From Helichrysum umbraculigerum (Eukaryota > Streptophyta > Magnoliopsida > Asterales > Asteraceae): a stretch of 64,000 bases of DNA. The notes under the pieces were generated by a model. That model was not told the origin of the DNA, ran no database searches, and was given only the letters and a program-made list of their open reading frames with translations. The DNA lies in the NCBI GenBank assembly GCA_949592205.1, contig CATIUR010000001.1, positions 42,673,001-42,737,000 on the forward strand. The letters run 5' to 3'. Positions within the stretch are counted from its first letter, which is position 1; each line of letters begins with the position of its first letter. Both the position numbers and the translations under genes were made by a program. Below are positions 54,272 through 64,000 of the stretch, piece by piece.

Positions 54272-54448
54272 ACCTATGTCTTTCTCTAGATGAGTATTTA
54301 TTATGTTTTCATATTATGTTTTATATCATGTCATTAGTTTCTCTAAACTGATATTGTTAGTATTCTAAGTTGTAACTCGATCAGTGATAGACAAGCTAAT
54401 GACATGATATCTCAATATATATACAACATAATTTGTATTTTTTTTAAA

Positions 54449-54508
<60 letters not shown>

Positions 54509-55160
54509 AAAAAATAATAATAAGTAAAAAATATATATATAAATAATTAAATAATAATATAAGTATTTCTGAATAATAACCTTGGTTCATATCTGGGTCA
54601 CGACCACATCTCTTTGATTTATTCAGTATTCAAAGTTGTGTATGAATCAGGGAGACTAAATCTCAATCAGATAGAAAATCATTCTTATTTTCTCTTAATA
54701 CTTATGTTTCATTTTTGGTGGGTAATCAATTTATTGATTAAGTACATCAGGGACTCTCTGATGTATCATTTAATGGTGGTATATCAAATTGACAAACATT
54801 CGTTATAATTAAATACTTTTTGTATTTAATCTAACGGATTTCAAATTAAATATTTGTTGGTGTAACGAAAATATCGCGCGCTTCTGACATTCTCTCTCAT
54901 ACGTCAGCGCACTTTTCTGGCACACCACTCCCATCACCATTAATGCCACCACTCTCAACCATCATAACCCCCTATGCCTTTACTTCTTCCACCACGACCA
55001 TCCACGTCGCCACACTCTCGATCACACGATCATTAGCAAAGTGTACTCTATTTAAACTCACAAATCAGTGACTCGTCACTATTACACTTTCCTAATTTTC
55101 AAAATCTCTGTTTTTGAAAAATCTTAAAAACAAAGGCAAAAACAAGTTTTTTTTTTCTAG
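54272..55160 (+). promoter_or_regulatory. Spacer with (TAA)n and an internal promoter/leader-like segment
   Basis: (TAA)n microsatellite at about 54451-54500. 54860-55140 changes composition: a CG-containing stretch, then CTATTTAAA (55047-55055), a possible TATA box, then an A/C-rich leader. It ends in a splice-acceptor-like tract TTTTTTTTTTCTAG (AG 55159-55160) directly before the env-like region. Both an internal promoter and a splice acceptor are readings of the sequence, not proven. Confidence 0.35.
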
Positions 55161-55390
55161 ATCAAAGTTTTTCAATAATGAATACACTGCTTCTACAGAG
55201 ATCAAAGTTTTTCAATAATGAATACACTCCCAAAAAAAAAATCTGTAATGTCTAAATCAAAGTTTTTCAATAATGAATACACTGCTTCTACAGAGATCAA
55301 AGTTTTTCAATAATGAATACACTCCCAAAAAAAAAATCTGTAATGTCTAAATCAAAGTTTTTCAATAATGAATACACTGCTTCTACAGAG
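55161..55390 (+). repeat. 95-bp tandem duplication at the start of the env-like ORF (2.4 copies)
   Basis: Copies begin at 55161, 55256 and 55351. Each unit has two half-repeats of 40 and 55 bases sharing ATCAAAGTTTTTCAATAATG. Because 95 is not a multiple of 3, the frame changes between copies, giving several ATGs of which only those at 55313 and 55343 open the long frame. The array starts on the base after the acceptor-like AG. Confidence 0.85.
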
Positions 55391-58300
55391 ATTAAAGCTC
55401 TTCGAGCCTCTGCAGTAAGTGAAGATTCAGTCATTACTGTCCCTAAATCAAACTATTTGGGTAATGTTTCCTGCCCTAAACCTGAGTATGCGGAGGTAAT
55501 AAGCTTTTTGAAAAACCACTTTATTCTCCCTGCTCTCACGTTATCACCTGGAGAAATGAATCCAGAATGGTTGAGTGAGTTCTGGTATACCTGCACTCAC
55601 TCAATCGTTAATAGTACCTCACAACTCAAAGGTTTTATCGATAACGGTGGTCAAGAAATAATTATTTCTGCACACACCATCCGTAACGTTTTACAACTCC
55701 CTGAGCATGATACTTACGACCCACTGCCTGACAAGGAAGATGCCAAAGGAGGCATAGTGAATCTCACTGGGATTAACTGCAAATACACTACGGATAGCAG
55801 TGGAAATCGTAAGTACTCTACTGTTCATAAATCTAAAATGGATGGTGTGTGGAATGCCCTATTTTCAAACTTTATTCAATCTCTGGGCATAAAAACAGGA
55901 AGTTATGATCAATTCAACTCTCTAGAAGCACAGTTAAGCTGGTCACTGGTCAACTCCTTAAAAGTTGACTATGCAAGTGTGATCTTTGATGATATTATTT
56001 TAAGAATCAGTGAAACTACCAGAGCAAAATATGTTTCCTATCCTAGGTTTCTCTCACTGATCTTTAAAGATCAGTTCAAAGCCTATGATAGGGTTGCTTT
56101 TAAAGGTTTTGAACCCACTCTGATAGGGAAACAAATTTTTAGTAAAGCTGCAACTGTGCTTCTCCCTGATTTCATGAAACCAAAGGGGATACTTGCACCC
56201 CAGCCTTTACAAGCTGTACATCCGTCTGGTTCTGCCCCCCCCCCCCCCCCCCCCCCATCGATCACGTCACTGATCACACCTCCAGTGACTACTGCTGATC
56301 AACCACCAAAACAAAAACCACCAACTGCTCCAAAGAAAATCAAGTTAAAGTCCCTGACATTAAAGGATCAGGGACAGAGTCAAACAAAGATGTCTAAGGA
56401 CGCCAAGAGTGAAACAGCGACTGAACATTCAGTTCCTGTGGGCACTCTTGATCAACCTAAGCCTAAAGCTGCTTCACTGGACTCACAAAAGTCCAGTGAC
56501 TCTAAAAAGGGAAACCTACAGACAACTACAATGGCTCAACCCATTGTTAGTAGTGATTCGGGTGCATCCCACACCCTCTTATCGAGTCAACCCATCAGCC
56601 ACTCATTATCCTCACAAAAGGATAATGTTTCAGTCAAAGGGCAAGTGACATCAGTGGGTGATAACACACCCATCGCTGATGTCACATCACTGGCTACAGA
56701 CCCGGGCCAACTCTCATCTTTCACTGCACCAACTGACAATGTCTCTCCCCAGTCACAGGTTGCTATCTCTGTTTCTAATGATCCATCAGCTAAAACACAA
56801 GCTGATGATGTTGAGGAAGCCCAACCTATGGACACATCTACATCTTCATCTGATAAGGATCAGCAACATCGATCCTATAATTTTATTCTTCCAAAGGTGA
56901 ATCAGCAACCAGATGATACTGATGTTTCATCTCTACCCTTCTCCACTATTCCTCTTACTGATACCATAACCTCACCCATCCAGGAATTAGATGCAATGTC
57001 TCTTTCCAGTGACAACATCTCTCAACATGCTGATGATCAACCATCTCAGTCAGATGTTGAAATCCAATCTCAATCACAACCAATACCACCAATCTCTCAT
57101 GTCACTCAAAAATCACCATCAACCAACAAAGCATCAACCTCCACCATCCCACCAACAGATAAACTGCTGCTTGACTACATTTCTTCTTCTCAGCAACAAA
57201 TTCGAATGCTTACTGAGGATATGGAATCATTAACAGGCCAACTTACTGATCTCACCAGTAAAGTTCACTCTCTTGCAGCAGTATATGAACCCATTCCTTC
57301 CTGGAGTGAATCGATCAGTGAGAAGGTAAAAACAATTGCCAATGCTGAAATTGATCATTATCGACTTCTGGAAACTCAGGCTAAATCTCTCTCTGAGCTC
57401 TCCACTTGTTGTCAAAACTCATGATAAAGATATATCTTCTCTCACTGGACATCAAAAGGAGATGGCATCCTCTATTGCAGAATATATCAATCATACTCAC
57501 AAAGTTATGAAAGAAATTCCAATAATGGTCGGCAATCAGGAAACAACCATCAAAGGCTTAGAAACTACGCATGCTGATCATAAGAAAATCTGTAACCGAC
57601 TTGCTGAAATTATCAATTTCGTTCATGAGGCAGAGGGGGAGAATAAAGCAAGTGATGAAAGTGATGATGATGAGAATAAAAGTGATAAAAGTGATGATGC
57701 TGAGAATGATATCTTCTCAAATCAAAATACATCAGATATGGATGTCGCTGATGATATTTATGAGGTTACCTTCCCTGAGTTTCATCCAGATGAACAAAGA
57801 ATGTATGATTATAAGGTTAGAGAGTGGGCCGCTGATGAGAATGCACGAGTTATGAGGGAGTCAGCAAGCTTTGAGCTGATGAGGTGGGAATGGATGAATA
57901 GACAACAAGAAGATGATGTTGTCGATATGGATGAAGGAGATGATGATAATAATGATAATAATGATGGTAATGATGGAAATGATGCTGATAATACGGAAAG
58001 TAAGAATGATGTGACTGATAATATGGATGAAGGAGATGATGATGACGATGGTAAAAATGAAAATGATACTGCTGATGTGACTGATAATAAAGATACTGGC
58101 ATTGAGGAAGAGAAAAATAAAGGAATCGCTGATGATAAAAAGGAAGAAGACACTGATGATCAGATGGAAGATCAGCAACCAATATCTTCTATTCTGATTA
58201 AAAGAAAAAGGACCAGCAAGTCTCCCACATCAGAGTCCATTCCTTTCAAAAAGATAATCTTCTCTGAGGAAGAAATATCAGCCACCATGCACAATCTCAA

Positions 58301-59789
58301 AACCATCATGGAGCAACCTAAGTCCTAATCAGAAACGCCTCATACAGATACTGTCATATCTGAGGCATCCCCAGCAACATCAATCATTTCACCAGCAACA
58401 ATCCAACCAACAGCAATCATACCACCAGCAACAATCCAAACAACAGCAACAACACAACCATCAACAACAACAACTTCACCAGCTACCACATTCACAACCT
58501 CACCAACAACAATTCCAGCAACAACAACTTCACCAGCTACCACAACCACAACAGTAACAACACAGATCACCCTTTCAATCCCCACTATCATTACACCAAC
58601 AGAAGCAACAATTACAACAACTTATCATCACTCACAACCAGAGATCACAGATCCAGATTCTTCTGTTCCTGCTCATCTTTTGTCAACAGTTTTAACTTCA
58701 AAAAGTTCTCATCCTGAAGAAACTGAAAAGCAGCGAATAGAAAGAAAAATAAGAGAGAGACAGAAGCATGAGAGGGAGATGCTCTTAAAGTTTCAAGCTG
58801 AGCAAGATGCAAAAGAAGAAGAAGAAAGAAAAAGAAAGCTGAATGAACAATCTGATTCTGATAGAGCTTTTCTGTTGAAACTGAGTGGAGATGAAGCCAT
58901 ACAAAGAGAAAGAGAAATCTTCTTAAAGAAATAGCAATAAGATGAAGATTTCAGGCTGTCTATACTTCTTCAAGATGTTGAAGAATCTGATCTTCAACAA
59001 GAGCTTTGTGCAGATAAAGAGGGCAGCAAGTTGAAAAAGAAAGGGGGAGCAAAGACAACAGCAGATAAAATGTTGGATGAAATTGACAGAAAGAAATATG
59101 CTGTCAGAATGACTGTAAGATCAAATCCTGCTCCTATCACCAAAGTCAACTTGAAAAAGTCTAAGAATAAATCACAAGCTCAGCTACTTATCCACAGAGG
59201 AATGGAGTCTCAAGCAATTAATCTCGATAAAGTCTGCAAATTACATAGAGAAGAATGGAATGAAATCAGACTTGCTATCAGTCACTCCTCAAGCGCTGCA
59301 AAAGAAGAAGTCTTGAATGAGATCGACAGGCTTTTCAAGAAAATGGTGGATCTGCAGCTACTTAGACCAGAAGACACTGTCATATTTGGTGAAGAGATAG
59401 TGCAGCCACCAAGCCCAAGGTATAGATCAGGTACAAACAGAATCATCAGAGTTCCAAATACTAGAACTCTAAATCTATCCATTCCTGATGGAGTACCAAG
59501 AATTGAAGGCACTGAAGTTACTGAAGGAGAGAAAGGAATTGTCTACAGAGACTTCAATGAAAAGTTGTGTTTCCAAAGAGAATCAGAACTTGAGAAAATA
59601 GACCATGAGCAACTTGTACATCTCATCAGAGTAGTCAGTGTGCTTTCAAAGGATTCAGTAATGAGAAAGGCAATTCTAGAAGAAGGGCTTGCTAGACAGT
59701 ACAGATACCTGCCATCCAGTGAAAAGTATGAATTGCAGAATGAGCTGGGCATCGTAAAAGAAGAAGAAGTTTGGGGCTGTTTAAATTGA
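55343..59789 (+). pseudogene. Giant env-like ORF of the Sirevirus-like element (about 1480 codons, three breaks)
   Basis: The first frame is open from 55313; I prefer the Met at 55343 (MSKSKFFNNEY), because the 10 codons before it belong to the tandem duplication. It stops at 57422-57424; a frameshift near 57415 moves the sequence to another frame, which continues to 59789 with stops at 58326-58328 and 58932-58934. Layout: N-terminal globular region (about 1-260, with IIISAHTIRNVLQL and VSYPRFLSLIF, matching ITITEQSIRELLQL and ILYPRFVQLHI in the ORF at 3836); a poly-Pro run from 22 C at 56235-56256; a long Ser/Thr/Gln/Pro region; coiled coil (about 57170-57410); a strongly acidic Asp/Asn region (57650-58120); a Thr/Ala/Pro repeat (58370-58620); a Lys/Glu helix; and a C-terminal domain (59031-59789). 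No membrane span seen. Function unknown. Confidence 0.75.
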
Positions 59790-60020
59790 AACTTGTAATA
59801 AATTATGTTTATTGTAACTAAAATTACTTTATGTTTACAGTTCAATGAAATCTAATTTTTCTTTTGAGAAAACAAAAGTGCAAAACTCAGATCATATCAA
59901 AAGAATCCAAAAAGAAAAATGAATGGATCAAAGTATAAGTCACTGAATCTTTAAAATCTTAAACACTGACTATAAACTTTTCTCAGCAACCAGTTTGTCT
60001 AGGGAGCTTCAATCACAATG

Positions 60021-60034
60021 ATTTAGGGGGAGAT
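60021..60034 (+). other. Polypurine tract of the Sirevirus-like element
   Basis: TTTAGGGGGAGA with two more bases directly before the LTR start TGTTGAG. The extended G-run is characteristic of Sireviruses. Confidence 0.85.
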
Positions 60035-61103
60035 TGTTGAGTCACTGGTCGCTGACCATGATAAAGTCACTGATCGCTGACCAACTCAACTGTTCACTAC
60101 TCGATGAAGAAATGGATTGTATCGAAGCTGCTGTTGTTGATGATAGGTTTCGCTGATCATCATTCATTCTGCTTGATATATTGAGGAAGATTTAAAGCTC
60201 AACTTGGTGTGTCGCTGATCAACATCAGCGAGAGCTTTACTTCTTCAAATCAATAAAGGCAAAAGTCACTGCCAGAATAACAGCTAGTCACTAAAGATCT
60301 TTAGTTCAAGTCATTCTACAAGAGCATGTTAGCTCGCAGTGAGTGAGGAGGATTACTACATCTTCAGGGACTATTCAATAAAGCCTCTCAATCATCAGGT
60401 ACTAAAAGTACTGTACTTATCTATACATCAGCAAGAGTGTTCCAAGTTTGAAGTATGTCCGAAAGATTACGTGGCAGCAAGTGATTGGTTTTAAAGTAAT
60501 GAGATATTTGCGGTAACAGAATTGGGACCCGCAGAATGTCGGTTCATAAGAGATCAAGCCAATCAAGCAGCGACACGTGTCATTCCAAGATCCTATTTTG
60601 TAGGCGATATTTTAGGAACTCTTGTAGTATAAATAGTTCAGTGTTTTGTACTGTAGAGGCTAGTCGTTCAATCGTACTTATCACTTGTGTGTCAGTGATT
60701 AGTTTGTCTAGAGTACGTATTAACGATCCAGCGAGTGAACAGTCAGCGTGTTTGTCCACTGCTGTTCATCTCATTTGTAATAGATTAGCTAAGTGTTTGA
60801 ATTGGATTAACTTTGGTTAATCCATTCCGCATTCAACACTTGTGAATTGTATGATCAATATAATTCATTATTTAGCTATCATTACTTTGTTGCTTTGATA
60901 TTGTCATATCTATAATCTGTTATATCTTGTTACTATTGCTTATACTATGTTTCTGTGAATCAATTTAAAACTAATCAATTAACTTAGCTAAAATCTGAAA
61001 AAGTTTTAAATTGTGTTCAACCCCCCCCCCCCCCCCCTTCTACAATTAAACTTTACACTTTGTGATTCCAAATCACTAACTAATAGTGATTATGGGACTC
61101 TCA
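60035..61103 (+). repeat. Right LTR of the Sirevirus-like element (1069 bp)
   Basis: Matches 50836-51907. The 3-bp length difference equals the difference in the poly-C run (17 C here at 61021-61037, 20 C in the left LTR). About 17 substitutions seen by eye. Confidence 0.92.
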
Positions 61104-61367
61104 GCATGGTCTATTGAATAAAAAGTCTCATAATCGGGTTTTACCCTTACCTGAATAAGTTGGAATAACTGGTCTAGGCGGTCCAATAAAACATCATCAC
61201 TTGTTCGTACGAATTATCGACACTACTCAAGTATGCGAAATAACAGAGATAATCTATTTTATAAATAGAAACCTAGGTAATACATTCGATATAATACTAG
61301 CATGACATCCCTAGAGCAGAAATCAAACAAGAACATGCAATTAGGAAATCAGGATAGTATTTGGTTT
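61104..61367. other. Spacer between the Sirevirus-like element and the next LTR
   Basis: Continuation of the unassigned sequence at 50091-50835, after the duplicated GCATG. No gene or terminus recognised. Confidence 0.4.
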
Positions 61368-63253
61368 TGTGATACCCGACAAATTAGAGCTAGTAATTAG
61401 GTCCTAATCACTTTGTTAATACATGTAATTAGTTATGTTTAGGGCTAGTTATGTGTATCATTATGTATATGGGATTATATACACACGTACGCGATTTGTT
61501 TAAATCGTGCATTTTACAATCGGATAGAATCCGACACATACGGACGTTGGTGAAACTTTTTAATGAATAACATAAATCTATTTGCTAACTAAATAGTAGT
61601 TATTTACCTTATATTATTATGTATTAATAATATACGAAACAATGTACGTTTTGTTTAAAACGTAACCGACACGAATTAGACGCGCGAAACGCGCCCGACA
61701 AACGTATAAAACTCAAGTTATATTTTTATAACTCAAAATAAAGTATTTTAATTAAATACTTCGGTCAAACATATTGCGAAAATACGATATCAATTATAAC
61801 GTTTAAAAACATTACACGATTAGTTAAAACGCAAAACGAACGTATAATTCGCAACCGACAACTAACGAAGCATTTTATAAAATGTTTACTAAGTATTTTA
61901 AATAATACTTCAATCGCAAAATTTACAAGTTTATATCGTTCACAAAATGCGTATAATAAACGTTAAACGTCGAAACGAACGAGGAAACGAACACCACACG
62001 GGACACAAATTGAGGATTAAATTTACACACCAACATGTGGGTGGGACCCACTTAAATCTGCAGATTTTGGGGACCAAACCACCCCCATACCTTGACCATT
62101 TCCCTTCTTACTTCCCTTACACTTCACCACTTCCTTACCCATTTCTTTCACTCATCCATCAACCACTTCACTCTCTTCCTCTCTCTTCTTGCTGAGTTTC
62201 CAGCAGCCACCACCACCACCATCATCCACCATATCACCTCCATAGTCCACCATAGCACCACCAAGCCGGAATTGAAGAAAACGCACCAAAACGAGCTCTA
62301 CGACTTCTCCTTCTTCTCCACGGTTATACACTCATTGTAAGAACTTCCTTCTTCTTCAAAAATGTTGGTAATATGTTTATAATCATGTTTTAGTGTCCAC
62401 TTAACCATTATATGTCCAAATAACTAATCGAAACGCGTTTTAAAACTCGAATTTATGTTTTCTGTTTTCCTGTCCAGATTCTGTTCTCACTTCAACAATT
62501 TTTTTAAAATTCATTTCTCCCTGAAATAACGCGTTTATTAAGCCTAAAATGAATTAAAAGAAGTTATCTTTCTAAAAAAATTTGTTTCGTGACTTTTCGA
62601 CTCCGTTTACTACTCGAAAACATTTTTCTCCGGTGACATAGGTTTACTGTTCCGGAGAGCAGGATTTTCCGTCTACTTCTCGAGACTATATCTCAAGCTA
62701 TAGACCTCAAAAATGAATGAGACCACTTGTAAAATCTTGGTAATTTTGTTATCTACAAAAAGTTCTTCTTTGGCTCATTCTAAAAATACACCAATTTTTC
62801 CAGAAAATTAGATTTGTGAGAAGTGGTCTAAATTCGGACTAAACTGCACCCTGATCCTTTGTGAATTTTAAAAAAATACCAAAAACCTCCAAAAGTCATG
62901 AAAAAATCACAGGAAGTACATAACATACGTGGGAACATTGTGTAAAAATTTCGGAATGTTTCGTTAAAGTTTGCTATTTTAATTAAAAATCACAATTTCG
63001 GACTGAATTGTACTCCGAACTTTGACTATGGATGAATAGTGACTCCGAACTTTGACTTTCGGATGAATAGTGTTTTTAACCAAAAACTTTGAATAATTAC
63101 ACATTCGGACTCTACTTTCGGACTAGGAAACACTTTCGGACATCACTACACTTTCGGATAATTATTCATACATTCGGATAACGAACTTTCGGACTTAAAT
63201 ATATAGATACATTCGGATACTCTTACATTCGGACATGTATGCGTATATACATT

Positions 63254-63308
<55 letters not shown>

Positions 63309-64000
63309 TTTCAGAAATAATATTACAAACAAATGCATACTTTTACATACGTATAAACTTTTACAAATATACAAAATAATGAAACACGTAATAATATTAC
63401 TTTGTAATTATTATTACAAAAACTCATCAACGGGCCATACATGTTTTCAAAAACACAAATAAACAATCAAAGTATATAGACATAACTAGTTGAGTGGACA
63501 ACTAGCATAGGTAATCTTTTGAGACACCTACTCATTATCATAACCTTGCGCGTTTAGGACGCCCGGTAGGTTACAGTTGCTTGCACGACATCATATCTTT
63601 GTGCACCATCATTATTTGCTATTAGCAAACGCATCAGACTCAGGTGAGTCTCATAGTCCCGCTTTTACTGTTTTTACCTCGGGGTGAGGATACATGCTCA
63701 GTTTTCATTTACATGTGAACACAAGTACAAAACTCGATATATTATCTGCATGAGTTGTTTTACTAATCATGAAGCCCTCCACATCATAGTTTTTTAGTAT
63801 GGATTTAGCGCGAGTGTTAGTGTATGGTACCATATGGGATTGACAATCCCCGTCCGGGGTAGTCGCGCTATCACGACTGCGGTCGAACAGACGCATTATC
63901 ATTTGTTCATACGTGTGTTTGATTAGGCACATGCAGGAGGCAACCTCGATCAGGCACTTGATTGTGATCCTGACACCTCAGTTAAGCTCAAACTATGAGC
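61368..64000 (+). repeat. Tekay-type LTR, truncated by the window end
   Basis: Starts TGTGATACCCGACAAATTAG, like the solo LTRs at 14325 and 18339. It has the same order of landmarks: pyrimidine-rich leader (about 62095-62200), a word array (62995-63260, here TTCGGA), (AT)n (63258-63304), CAGGTGAGT (63641-63649) and the block GCTCAAACTATGAGC at the window edge, which lies about 440 bp before the end in LTR 18339. Solo LTR or 5' LTR of a full element cannot be decided. Confidence 0.8.
62995..63260. repeat. TTCGGA / TCCGAA word array in LTR 61368
   Basis: About 14 copies of TTCGGA (mostly followed by C or T) and two of TCCGAA in about 265 bp, including a 31-bp tandem duplication (CTCCGAACTTTGACT..., 63013-63068). 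It sits where the other Tekay-type LTRs carry GCGACAC/GCGTCAC hairpin arrays, but the words mostly point one way. Confidence 0.65.

Larger units (their letters stand above)
50836..61103 (+). mobile_element. Complete non-autonomous Sirevirus-like element (gag plus env-like, no pol), TSD GCATG
   Basis: 10.27 kb. LTRs are 50836-51907 and 60035-61103, flanked by GCATG at 50831-50835 and 61104-61108. PBS (TGGTATCAGAGC) follows the left LTR, and a G-rich PPT (TTTAGGGGGAGA), typical of Sireviruses, precedes the right LTR. Internal coding: a Gag with two zinc knuckles, then a very long env-like ORF. No protease, integrase, RT or RNase H anywhere between, and no scar of one. The LTRs differ at about 17 sites plus a poly-C length change (by eye), so it is older than the Tekay element. 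Mobility would need enzymes in trans. Confidence 0.9.

Noticed and set aside
55343..57424. Host synaptobrevin/longin-like gene
   Set aside because: It lies between the PBS and PPT of a complete retroelement with a target duplication, and no longin or SNARE motif is visible; such labels look like annotation carry-over.
57809..58182. Minus-strand Ser- or His-rich frames
   Set aside because: Antisense of the acidic GAT/GAA-rich region of the env-like ORF.
61947..62340. Two open frames of about 82 codons
   Set aside because: Pro/Ser/His-rich translation of the LTR leader; no homologous frame in sister LTRs.

Overview
This is plant nuclear DNA made almost entirely of nested LTR retrotransposons. 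I found no convincing host gene, tRNA, rRNA or CRISPR array. The mix of Sirevirus-type Ty1/copia, Athila-like and Tekay-like Ty3/gypsy elements, a Stowaway MITE, a tRNA-derived SINE and small Helitrons fits a large repeat-rich eudicot genome. The two long env-like ORFs resemble a family I associate with daisy-family (Asteraceae) genomes; that placement is an inference.

Layout. 1-8308: 3' part of a Copia element (broken pol, a block of GCGACGT hairpins, an intact 816-codon env-like ORF, PPT, 3' LTR at 7434-8308). It sits inside the left LTR of an Athila-like element on the plus strand (left LTR remnant 8309-9013, right LTR 27346-28781). Inside that lies a second, related Athila-like element on the minus strand (10543-25341). 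Its decayed gag-pol is split by two plus-strand Tekay-type solo LTRs (14325-16971 with TSD TATGA; 18339-20956 with TSD CTTGT). 28782-37269 is AT-rich and holds MITEs nested in (TA)n, a 3.5-kb solo LTR, a Stowaway, Helitron ends, a minisatellite and a SINE. 37275-50085 is a complete, apparently intact, very young Tekay-type chromovirus on the minus strand (TSD AATGT, two 3484-bp LTRs) with an additional ORF before gag. 50836-61103 is a complete non-autonomous Sirevirus-like element (TSD GCATG) with gag and a giant env-like ORF but no pol. A further Tekay-type LTR starts at 61368 and runs off the window.

How the parts work together. The only product set that looks functional is the Tekay element: Gag, protease, reverse transcriptase, RNase H, integrase and a C-terminal chromodomain-like segment, all in one frame. 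All five distinct Tekay-type LTRs carry a GGTGAGT splice-donor-like site, and gag is preceded by a strong acceptor, so a spliced gag-pol mRNA and an unspliced mRNA for the extra ORF are plausible. The Sirevirus-like element would need pol supplied in trans.

Most unusual signals: (1) three tandem copies of a covarying stem-loop motif in the 3' region of both Athila-like elements; (2) family-specific arrays of GC-rich 14-23-nt palindromic words in nearly every LTR; (3) the conserved splice donor, acceptor and extra ORF of the Tekay element; (4) the pol-less gag plus env-like Sirevirus relative.
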